From assembly GCA_963210315.1 (NCBI GenBank), contig OY723312.1, positions 806,001-870,000 of the forward strand: a stretch of DNA of 64,000 nucleotides. The letters are read 5' to 3'. The position numbers and the translations under genes are program-made. The DNA is from Rhynchopus euleeides. Its lineage: Eukaryota; Euglenozoa; Diplonemea; Diplonemida; Diplonemidae. The notes beneath the pieces were generated by a model. The model searched no databases. It saw only the letters and a list, made by a program, of their open reading frames with translations, and was not told where the DNA came from. Positions 10,806-19,338 of the stretch are shown here, in pieces (the first letter of the stretch is position 1; each line of letters opens with the position of its first letter).

Positions 10806-12612
10806 TCAAAGTGCGGCCATCGCCTGTCGTAGTTGTGTTACACCTTGGGCAAGACAAGCCATCCTGCAGGCCTCATCTTCTTCGTCAGAACTGTCATCCC
10901 CCTCCTGCTGTGCGCGTTGGTCAAGCGTGCTCAAAGTCGCCTCGGATGACACGAATGGTGTGAAAGTCGCCCCCAGCGGGATTGGCATTTTGCACAAGCA
11001 GAGCGATAATTTGCGGTGTCCTTCGGGGAACCGGAACAGGAAGTAGGGCGCGCTGATGGGTTCAACGAAGTCCTGTGTGTTGCAGTGCACAAACCCCTTC
11101 TGCAGCTGTGTCAACTGTGTGCAAAGAACATACACAGCCAATCTATGAGCGTGTCGGGTGTGCAGACACGGACACAGGATGACTTCTCTATACCCGAGGA
11201 TCCCGTCCTGCGACAGGTGCGCAACCTTCCAAGGCATGCCCGATGCGCGCCGCTTCTCTTCTGCCATCGCAAGATCTCTCTCGTAAGTTGCGGAGCTGGC
11301 GATTGTAACGGCATCTTTCTTGCGATGTCCGTTCTCTGCTTCTTCAAATTCGTCGTTGTTCTGCAGAGGCACTGCATCTTCTGGAGCCCACCAATGATGG
11401 AGACTGTGTACGTAGGCATTGCGCGTTGATCCCTTTTCGGCATGCTCCATCAACCAGTGAAATATATGCCCTGAGATCCGAGCACGCAAGAAGGGAATCC
11501 GGGCTGACTCATCCTTGCATCCCCAGAAGCGCCAGGGGATGTCTGCATACCGGAAATGCATGAGGTCTGCAAGGGAGACAAAGAGGTAGCGGAACAAGCC
11601 CTTGTAGGTGTGTCCTGTGACAGGCAAGCACGACCTTCCGGAACTGAGCACCTGTCCCATGCTGCGACACATTCAGTGCAAGGTTTGTACAGGTCTTGTC
11701 GAATATTTTTTTGTTGTCTCATCCAGCAGGGGTGGAGCTTGAAATATGGGGTTGCGGGCTGGATCGGGTCAGATCGGGTCAGCCAATTTTTTCTTATGGG
11801 TTCCCCCCCGGTTCGTCTCAGAGATCAGTGCTCGGGCCCAGCCTCCCGCGAGGTACCGGAACCGATATGCAGCCCCGGACGCGCAAGGACTTGGTTACAA
11901 GACAAACACATGCCGTAGGGGGGGTCTGGGAGGCGGAGCTCCCAGCCGCCGGAGGCCACGGTAGTGAACATCTGTGACTTGCGGGCGTACGGATTCTGTG
12001 TGAGTTGGCTGCGTCCTCCTGAGGATACTGAGATTCCCTGATGTAAAGGGCTTGGGTACAAGACAGGCACATGCCACAGGGGGGTCTGGGGGGCGGAGCC
12101 CCCCAGCCACCGGAGGCCACGGTAGTAAACGTCTGTTGCACGGTACGGGTTGGGCAGCTTCATTTGTCCTCTATTGTGACTGTTTGAGGCCTGTGCTCAT
12201 GTCGCTGGGGTCACTTTGCTCACGAAACGCCTCCTGGTCACCTTGAGGCCCCAAGGCGAGGAGCCAACTTTTCCGGTTTCCCAAAAATCTATATTTTTTT
12301 TCTTTTTACCCCTGACCTGATTTTTTGTGAGGGCCTGCAGAAAATCAGGTCAGCTGACCCGAAAAAACCCCCAAGCTCCACCCCTGTCATCCAGTACCCT
12401 GATCAGCCGCATGGCGAGCCCCTTGCAGTCATGGAGTGCTGGGGTGACGTAGCGGGCATTGGGAAGCACACCTGCCAAGAGGGAGGGGTAGCCAGCCTCT
12501 TTCATCTCAGAGAGAGTCAGGTGCGGGTATCGATGCACCTGTTGATACCAGCGTTCTTCTGGGATGTCGCACAGTGAGCATCGGTGCCCTCGCCCCCCGC
12601 ATCGCCTCATTG
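10806..12612 (-). pseudogene. Broken transposase gene of the CAC...GTG element
   Basis: On the minus strand, 12394-12610 encodes the segment with CSLCDIPEERW and TPALHDCKG, and 10806-11672 the segment from about TYKGLFRYLF to the acidic DSSDEEDE stretch of the intact protein at 16939-18699. The two parts are separated by the 660-bp insertion 11727-12386. There are also frameshifts near 11640 (N-terminal side of TYKG) and near 10860, where the reading leaves the intact frame before the C-terminal CPRC zinc-binding-like motif. It cannot produce a full transposase. Confidence 0.85.
11727..12386. mobile_element. hAT-like non-autonomous element, TSD TCATCCAG
   Basis: 660 bp with ends CAGGGGTGGAGCTTG and CAAGCTCCACCCCTG, flanked by the 8-bp repeat TCATCCAG (11719-11726 and 12387-12394). 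The CAGGGGTG start and 8-bp TSD are typical of hAT elements (established knowledge). The intact transposon has the uninterrupted site once, as CTGGATGA at 17713-17720 on the plus strand, so this is a proven insertion into the transposase gene. The core holds two copies of the dispersed hairpin repeat (11885-11974 and 12049-12135) and no coding region. Confidence 0.92.
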
Positions 12613-12624
12613 TTGCCCACTGCT

Positions 12625-12726
12625 GATCTATACTCCCGCTAGCGGGAGTTGGACTCCCCCCAGTTGAGACTCCCGAAAAGGGTTAAACCCGGTAGTGGTA
12701 CCCTACCCCCGCTGGAGTCCACCGTG
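12625..12726. repeat. Internal copy of the CAC...GTG element terminus
   Basis: Contains CTCCCGCTAGCGGGAG and ends with GGAGTCCACCGTG, matching the left terminus of the intact element in reverse complement. It lies inside the larger defective unit. Confidence 0.8.
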
Positions 12727-12829
12727 CAAGGCCGGATCAGCCCACGGGTGGGTTTGAGGAAGAAATCTGGGGGGGCAAATTTTGCTGCGACTTCCGGTTT
12801 CACCCGGCCGAACTCCAGCATCTATCCAG

Positions 12830-13256
12830 ACCCACGGTGCCAAGCCGTTCGCCCGTGTCGCGATCATTCGCGGCTTCAGGCTGCCCCCGACGACACGTTT
12901 GTATCCTGCACCTTGCCATACTTCGCCTCCACCTTGTATATGACGGAGAGCGCCCTCCTTCCGCATCGTTGCGACTTCCCTGACAGCGAACTTATCCATG
13001 TCAGGGAAGACATGGCGATGATTGCGTTGGCCACCTGGGTGCTGTGCTGGTGGAGCTCCTTGCTCAACACCGTTGCTAGGAGCCTTCTAATGGATCCCAG
13101 TGTCAGCACACTGCCCCCTTTTTTAACAGGGAAGGCCGTGCAAAAATCATGCACAATGTTCGTCGCCTCCGCAGCCTCGGGACTCTCTGCGCTCTTCTTC
13201 TTCTTAATCGACTTTGCCGCCGGCTTCGCTGCCGGCTTCGTTGTCGTCTTCCCCAT
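12830..13256 (-). pseudogene. Fragment of the transposon accessory gene (H1-like basic protein)
   Basis: The N-terminal region (MGKTTTKPAAKPAAK, then the KGGSVLTLGSIRRLLATVL stretch) matches the start of the 333-residue protein at 15734-16735. The frame shifts around the region corresponding to GKEINKHSPQVANA, continues in another phase (MDKFAVREVATMRKEGAL) and fades out near 12830. Clearly broken. Confidence 0.85.
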
Positions 13257-13509
13257 TTTTGTGAATCAGGTCTGCGAGCTGGGATGGGTGGAAACGTCCG
13301 TTTCGTTTGGTGTGGCTGTACTTCAGTGACGAGTGCCACATTGCATAGGTATCATGGGAAAAATGAGTGAAAATAGGTGAAAAGACTCCCGCTAGGGGGA
13401 GTCAGACTCCCCCTAGCGGGAGTATAGACTCCCGCTAGCGGGAGTTGGACTCCCCCTAGTTGAGACTCCCGAAAAGGGTTACCCTACCCCCGCTGGAGTC
13501 CACCGTGCG

Positions 13510-15497
13510 TGTTTTTATAGGGCGGGGTGGGGTAGGGTGGGGATGTGTCCAACACAAGGGAAACGGAACTGAGAATCTGACCGATTTTTTTCCAACACTC
13601 TCCTCAGGCCACACTTTGCAGTTCCTTTTTCTGAGCGTAGGCCCAATCAAGAGCCGTGCTGGTATGAATCGATGGCACAGAGATCTCTGGAGATGGCCCA
13701 CCAGCCATTTTCCAAAGGCCCCAAATGCCAACACGATGAAGCGTGTGAACTGAAGTGCGTGGGAAGCAGGATTTGGTTTGCAGTTCTTGACAATGTCATC
13801 AAAGGTGGCCTGGGCCCCAATCGCACGCACGTTCAGAAAGTGGGCCATGGCCCACACAGGGCCAAGCCACTTAAAACGTGATTACTACACAATGCACATT
13901 CACATATATTGTTTGGCAGTTACCTTTTTCGCACGAAATAAGACTTGCGGAAGCATTAGTGGCATCCTGCACACTGCACGGGCAGGCACTGTTCGTACTA
14001 ACAAATACCGCAGCTCCAAGGCACTCTTTTGGTGGAGAGCACACTGCACGGATATTTTAATCGAACACCACTGCCCGTGCACGTGCGCTCGCGTCGCCCG
14101 TTCAGAGGCAACGGTGTGTGCGGCGTATTAAAATATTCTGAGTTTTAGTTTGGTCTAAGGCAATGAAGGGCTCTGCTCTTTGATGTGATGGGGGACGAAT
14201 AACGGAGGGGGGGGGGGTGAGGAAACAACAACAACATCATCGCCGGTGTAGTCTTCTGGCTCACGTCTGGCCACCAAGGAAAGATTGGATTGGCATCCCG
14301 GGGCCTCCGCTCCAAAGGTGCAGAGAGTATGAGCCGTCATCACAGAACAGTGTGCCGCACTTGACACAGTTTGCCCCAGAAGTGCAGGAATCCCGCTGCC
14401 GAGGGGCCCGGTGCCTGCGCGTGTCCTTGGTGAGGCTAGCGCAGCAGGTTTGACCTTTGCATTTCTTCTAGATCTCAGCACAGAGGGCTCCCGCATTTTC
14501 GAACACTGCTATTGCAACTCTGGTTGATGCCGTGGGTATTTTTCATCCCCCCCCCCCCTCGACAGGCTGCCACAGTGCAGAACAAAAAGTAAGCACGTGT
14601 ATCCTATTTTACCCTGCCACAACCCTGGCACTACAGGTGCACGAACACCCCCCCCCCCGCCCGCCCCTTTCTTAATACCAACAAGAAGAAGGGCCAGTTG
14701 GAAACCCACACCACGCAAACCTTTCTACCATACATCCCGTTAATCAATGCCCGGGGGGGACAAAGTCAAAAAATGGCCTGCAAAACAAAGCGCTCGTTCT
14801 GTTTTCTTAGAGTCGGGAGGCTGGGAGGGGTGGGGGTTTTGATTGTCGAGAGTGAATGGGAAATCAAGGGTGGGGAAGGGGGAGGGTGAAGTCGAAGAAA
14901 AAGGAAACACAGAGATGACACCCTGCCACTCGATATGTAGGTTGTGGGGGGGGGGGGGGGGTCTTCGCTACGGGGGTGGTCGTCAGTGCATTTTCGTGAA
15001 TTTCCAGTTGAATTTGGCTGAAAACTGACGAAGATTGACGAAGGATAACGAACAGCGAAGACCCCATGTGTCCGATTCCAATGCTGCGATTGGCCTTGCA
15101 TGCGGTTGGGGGTGGAGTAGAGTGCTGGGGCTCGATGAGAGATAAGCTTCGAAGAACGGCTGGGAGGGGTTAGGTGGAGAGAGAGGAGAGAGAGGGGTTT
15201 TACGTCACGTTCTGCAGTAAATGTGTTTTTCGAATTTCGTGAAAAGAAAGGAACCTATGACAGAGAAACAGAAAGGGGATGAGGGGGGGTGGGGGGGGGG
15301 GGGGTGGGGGTGGGGAGAAAGGGAATAGCAAGGGGGTGGCGTTACCACAGGGGGGGTGGGGGGGTGGGGAGGGGAGGGAATACAGGGTTCAATGGTTCAA
15401 ATCGAAAAAAATGAACAGCAATGCTCCCTGACCTGATCGGGAGGGGGGGGGGGGGGGGGAGGAAGCCACAGCGTGGTTCTGTCTCAAGGCTCAAGCC
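13510..15497. other. Intergenic region between two copies of the CAC...GTG element
   Basis: No gene recognised. It holds a dispersed GC-rich repeat (GGGCCCGGTGCCTGCGCG and following) at about 14397, related to 27730 and inverted at 38220-38300; a degenerate GTCTTCGCT element at about 14956-15065; a copy of the GTCGAGAGTGAATGG repeat at about 14840; and many long G or C runs (14207, 14548, 14649, 14945, 15283-15300, 15440). Confidence 0.5.
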
Positions 15498-15733
15498 TAC
15501 ACGGTGGACTCCAGCGGGGGTAGGGTAACCCTTTTCGGGAGTCTCAACTAGGGGGAGTCCAACTCCCGCTAGCGGGAGTCTGACTCCCCCTAGCGGGAGT
15601 CTTTTCACCTATTTTCACTCATTTTTCCCATGATACCTATGCAATGTGGCACTCGTCACTGAAGTACAGCCACACACACACACACCAAACGGACGTTTCC
15701 ACCCATCCCAGCTCGCAGACCTGATTCACAAAA

Positions 15734-16735
15734 ATGGGGAAGACGACAACGAAGCCGGCAGTGAAGGTGGCAGCGAAGCCGGCGGCGAAGTCGAGTAAGA
15801 AGAAGAAGAGCGCAGAGAGTCCCGAGGCTGCGGAGGCGACGAACATTGTGGCTGATTTTTGCACGGCCTTCCTCGTTAAAAAAGGGGGAAGTGTGCTGAC
15901 ACTGGGATCCATTAGAAGGCTCCTAGCAACGGTGTTGACCGGCAAGGAGATCAACAAGCACAGCCCCCAGGTGGCCAACGCCATCACCGCCGTATTCCCT
16001 GACATGGACAAGCTCGCTGTGAGGGAGGTCGAGATGATGCAGAAGGACGGCACCCTCCCCGCCACCTACAGGGTTGAGGTGAAGCGCGGGAAGGTGCAAG
16101 ACACCAAGTTGGTGGGTGTCACCCTCAAGCCAAAGATGCCCTTGGCTTGGGCGGAGGAGGGCCACAAGAAGAATCCGCTGTACCAGCGGGTCCTTGCTGC
16201 GCTTGCCCCGGCCTACAAGGAGGTCGAGATGAACAACGTGTACACTGCCGTGCAGCAGGAGGAGGATACTACGACGAAGAATGTGATGCAGCACTTCCCG
16301 GTGGTCACCCCGTTGCCTGGGGCAGCCAACGTGCATGTGGTGATGCTCGAGGGGCTGTTGACCCGGGTTGAGTTTTCAGTGACAGGCCTGCAGGTGTCGC
16401 TGACGTGTCTTCGCGTGGTCCACGAGGGTTCGACAATCCCCAGCGGCACATACACCGCCACCTATTTCCTCCCCAGGAGCCCTGCCGATGGCGAGCCCAT
16501 CACCTGCGAGCAGGTGGAGGGGCAGTTGGCCCTGTGGAAGGTCACCGTTCCTTTGGAACAGCCCCGCGCCACGGTGACCGGCTCAGGCCAGGCCAACACC
16601 TCCACCGTGGGGAGGTACAAGGACCTGCTGGGGATCGACCTCGCACAGCCTGAGGTCCCCGACACAGAGGAAGAAGCCCCTCCGAGCATCCCGCAGGCCA
16701 TCACAGTGGAGGAGGACGACATGGACACCCTCTGA
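15734..16735 (+). CDS. Transposon accessory protein with H1-like N-terminus (333 aa)
   Basis: Residues 1-32 are Lys/Ala/Pro-rich (KPAVKVAAKPAAKSSKKKK), like a linker-histone tail. Residues about 35-120 look like a compact helical, possibly winged-helix, domain (GGSVLTLGSIRRLLATVLTG and DMDKLAVREVEMMQKDGTL). Residues about 130-285 have no motif that I recognise, and the C-terminus is acidic (EEAPPS to EEDDMDTL). By analogy with CACTA elements, where a second protein binds subterminal repeats, it may bind the CTCCCGCTAGCGGGAG palindromes; this is inference. It starts 234 bp inside the left end; its stop lies 203 bp upstream of the transposase start on the same strand. Truncated copies at 12830-13256 show that it belongs to the element and is not host DNA. 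Confidence 0.8.
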   Translation: MGKTTTKPAVKVAAKPAAKSSKKKKSAESPEAAEATNIVADFCTAFLVKKGGSVLTLGSIRRLLATVLTGKEINKHSPQVANAITAVFPDMDKLAVREVEMMQKDGTLPATYRVEVKRGKVQDTKLVGVTLKPKMPLAWAEEGHKKNPLYQRVLAALAPAYKEVEMNNVYTAVQQEEDTTTKNVMQHFPVVTPLPGAANVHVVMLEGLLTRVEFSVTGLQVSLTCLRVVHEGSTIPSGTYTATYFLPRSPADGEPITCEQVEGQLALWKVTVPLEQPRATVTGSGQANTSTVGRYKDLLGIDLAQPEVPDTEEEAPPSIPQAITVEEDDMDTL

Positions 16736-16938
16736 GGGAAGCTGGCTGTGCATCAGCCTGCGGAAGTTGAATGATCAGACTGTCATGGAAGCCACAAACC
16801 CCACACTCCAAAACATCGACAGTTTTTTCGCTTGGCTACATCTGACGTGGTGTGTGTGTTGCAACCTTATTCGGCTCCACTCACACTCGCTCTCACAGGT
16901 GTCACAGGGGGTATTTTCAAGACCCATGCCATCGAACC

Positions 16939-18699
16939 ATGTCGAATGCAAATGAAGCGAAGAGTGTCGGGGAGACTCTTGCTGCCAACCGGCATGCCCT
17001 TCGGATGTCTCAACGGACACTCGCCAAGGTCAACCAGCTTCATAAGGAGCGTGTTGGTGAGAACCTGGGTGTGTCACGAAAGCGACTCCGCGAAATGGAG
17101 AAGCCTGCCTGCGAACGTGTTGAATGGCGCCTTTCCCGTGGTTTGCTCGGGGCATTTGAGTTCCTCGAAGAAGAGGCGGGAGAATCATCGACAATGCAGT
17201 GTAGCGTGCCACTTCTCGGCGTCATGTACACGGACGGATACACGCCACGTAATTCATTACGTTCCGATAACGCACGTGTCCGTCTGTCTCTCGGGGGCAT
17301 CAATCCCGAAAACACGATGACTGCGCCGGGTATTACTTTCTCAGACCTTCCGAAAGGTGATCACAAGCTGTTCCAAAATCACGCGTTGCTGCAACAGATC
17401 ATGAGGCTGCACAAAGCGAAAATCTTCCGAGGGGTGCATGTCGCGAGTGTGTCCATAGCAAGAATAACCGCCGACCATGCTGAGCAGTGGGCAACAATGA
17501 GGCGATGCGGGGGGCGAGGGCACCGATGCTCACTGTGCGACATCCCAGAAGAACGCTGGTATCAACAGGTGCATCGATACCCGCACCTGACTCTCTCTGA
17601 GATGAAAGAGGCTGGCTACCCCTCCCTCTTGGCAGGTGTGCTTCCCAATGCCCGCTACGTCACCCCAGCACTCCATGACTGCAAGGGGCTCGCCATGCGG
17701 CTGATCAGGGTACTGGATGAGACAACAAAAAAAATATTCGACAAGACCTGTACAAACCTTGCACTGAATGTGTCGCAGAATGGGACAGGTGCTCAGTTCC
17801 GGAAGGTCGTGCTTGCCATGTCACAGGACACCACCTACAAGGGCTTGTTCCGCTACCTCTTTGTCTCCCTTGCAGACCTCATGCATTTCCGGTATGCAGA
17901 CATCCCCTGGCGCTTCTGGGGATGCAAGGATGAGTCAGCCCGGATTCCCTTCTTGCGTGCTCGGATCTCAGGGCATATATTTCACTGGTTGATGGAGCAT
18001 GCCGAAAAGGGATCAACGCGCAATGCCTACGTACACAGTCTCCATCATTGGTGGGCTCCAGAAGATGCAGTGCCTCTGCAGAACAACGACGAATTTGAAG
18101 AAGCAGAGAACGGACATCGCAAGAAAGATGCCGTTACAATCGCCAGCTCCGCAACTTACGAGAGAGATCTTGCAATGGCAGAAGAGAAGCGGCGCGAATC
18201 GGGCATGCCTTGGAAGGTTGCGCACCTGTCGCAGGACGGGATCCTCGGGTATAGAGAAGTCATTCTGTGTCCGTGTCTGCACACCCGACACGCTCATAGA
18301 TTGGCTGTGTATGTTCTTTGCACACAGTTGACACAGCTGCAGAAGGGGTTTGTGCACTGCAACACACAGGACTTCGTTGAACCCAGCAGCGCGCCCTACT
18401 TCCTGTTCCGGTTCCCCGAAGGACACCGCAAATTATCGCTCTGCTTGTGCAAAATGCCAATCCCGCTGGGGGCGACTTTCACACCATTCGTGTCATCCGA
18501 GGCGACTTTGAGCACGCTTGACCAACGCGCACAGCAGGAGGGGGATGACAGTTCTGACGAAGAAGATGAGGAAAGCCTGCAGGATGGTTTGTCTTGCCCA
18601 AGGTGTAACACAACTACGACAGGCGACGGCCGCACTTTGACACCTCAAATTCTAACCGCTCACCTCCGCAGGTGCAGCCGCTACCAGGAGGATAGGTAG
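16939..18699 (+). CDS. Candidate DDE transposase (586 aa)
   Basis: The frame is open from 16852, but I prefer ATG 16939 (MSNANEAKSV), which removes a Cys/His-rich leader of poor quality. From that start: residues about 100-125 contain YTDGYTPRNS, similar to the DG motif around the first catalytic Asp of CACTA-type transposases; about 198-245 holds CSLCDIPEERW and then TPALHDCKG, where an Asp/His next to an LH motif could be the second catalytic site; about 330-420 holds the conserved WRFWGCKDESAR and HHWWAPEDAVPLQNNDEF, a candidate for the Glu; an acidic patch (DSSDEEDEE) and a C-terminal CPRC...H zinc-finger-like end follow. The catalytic assignment is by eye and tentative. It lies inside perfect TIRs and two defective relatives of the gene are in the window, which strongly supports a transposon role. 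Confidence 0.72.
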   Translation: MSNANEAKSVGETLAANRHALRMSQRTLAKVNQLHKERVGENLGVSRKRLREMEKPACERVEWRLSRGLLGAFEFLEEEAGESSTMQCSVPLLGVMYTDGYTPRNSLRSDNARVRLSLGGINPENTMTAPGITFSDLPKGDHKLFQNHALLQQIMRLHKAKIFRGVHVASVSIARITADHAEQWATMRRCGGRGHRCSLCDIPEERWYQQVHRYPHLTLSEMKEAGYPSLLAGVLPNARYVTPALHDCKGLAMRLIRVLDETTKKIFDKTCTNLALNVSQNGTGAQFRKVVLAMSQDTTYKGLFRYLFVSLADLMHFRYADIPWRFWGCKDESARIPFLRARISGHIFHWLMEHAEKGSTRNAYVHSLHHWWAPEDAVPLQNNDEFEEAENGHRKKDAVTIASSATYERDLAMAEEKRRESGMPWKVAHLSQDGILGYREVILCPCLHTRHAHRLAVYVLCTQLTQLQKGFVHCNTQDFVEPSSAPYFLFRFPEGHRKLSLCLCKMPIPLGATFTPFVSSEATLSTLDQRAQQEGDDSSDEEDEESLQDGLSCPRCNTTTTGDGRTLTPQILTAHLRRCSRYQEDR

Positions 18700-18967
18700 G
18701 TAGTCCAGAGTCCGGGGAAACTGACAGAAGCAAAACAAGCCCCTCCCCATCCCTCTTCCACCTTCCCCCCGCATGATTTTACCCCCCACGCCAGTAGACT
18801 GTAACTATATCATGGGAAAAATGGATGAAAATAGGTGAAAAGACTCCCGCTAGGGGGAGTCAGACTCCCCCTAGCGGGAGTATAGACTCCCGCTAGCGGG
18901 AGTCTTTGACACCCTCTCAGACTCCCGCTCCCAGACTCCCGCTAGGGCCGCTGGAGTCCACCGTGTA

Positions 18968-19338
18968 TGAAATCCCGAGTGAAGGCTCAGGGTTCACGAG
19001 AGATCTACTACACCACACACACACACCCCCACCTCCACGTTCACAAGTCACTGTAATGGCTGTTTCGTGGGCAGAATCACTTCCAGTGGATGTGCATACA
19101 AGTGTGCCGGAACTGGTCTTCAATGGGCTGACAGCGGCAAGCGAATGTCAGGACGGGTAAGGACATCAGAGAAACTCCCGTTGGGATGACTCTGCCAAGC
19201 AGAAGGCATCCGTGAGCCCTAACCTGCATATCCGTCGAGAGTCAATGGAAAAGCAAGTCTCCCAGCACCTCCTCGCAATGTTAGTCCTTTTTGTAGTCAC
19301 TACAACAGATATGCTGTACAAGGCAGATGCTCTACAGA
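18968..19338. other. 3' flank of the second surface-protein gene with conserved repeat
   Basis: About 19229-19320 (GTCGAGAGTCAATGG to GTACAAGGCAGAT) recurs at about 60405-60930 and 61795-61880, in the last case also just downstream of a surface-protein gene. It probably travelled with the gene copies as 3' flank. It preserves the empty sites for two insertions in the 60-kb copy (TTA at GCAATGTTAGTCC and TA at CAGATATG). Confidence 0.75.

Larger units (their letters stand above)
10491..13507 (-). mobile_element. Defective CAC...GTG DNA transposon, TSD CG
   Basis: Outer ends CACGGTGGACTCCAGCGG (10491) and its inverse (ending 13507) are flanked by CG (10489-10490 and 13508-13509). The content is the reverse complement of parts of the intact element at 15500-18965: right terminus, most of the transposase gene (interrupted by a hAT-like element), a copy of the left terminus (about 12625-12726), then the start of the accessory gene and a second left terminus (13380-13507). 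The N-terminal third of the transposase and most of the accessory gene are missing. The internal extra terminus suggests a deletion derivative joined to, or inserted into, an older copy. Confidence 0.8.
15500..18965 (+). mobile_element. Apparently intact CAC...GTG DNA transposon with two genes, TSD TA
   Basis: 3466 bp. The 18-bp TIRs CACGGTGGACTCCAGCGG are perfect and flanked by TA (15498-15499 and 18966-18967). Next to each end lie subterminal repeats built on CTCCCGCTAGCGGGAG and CTCCCCCTAGCGGGAG. Two genes read left to right: an H1-like basic protein (15734-16735) and a candidate transposase (16939-18699). CAC ends, a 2-3 bp TSD and palindromic subterminal repeats are features of the CACTA/Mirage/Chapaev group (established), so I place it there tentatively. 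Related units are at 10491-13507 and 30799-32648. Confidence 0.88.

Noticed and set aside
16852..16938. 29-residue N-terminal extension of the transposase
   Set aside because: Cys/His-rich and unlike the rest; ATG 16939 gives a more plausible start, although the extension cannot be excluded.
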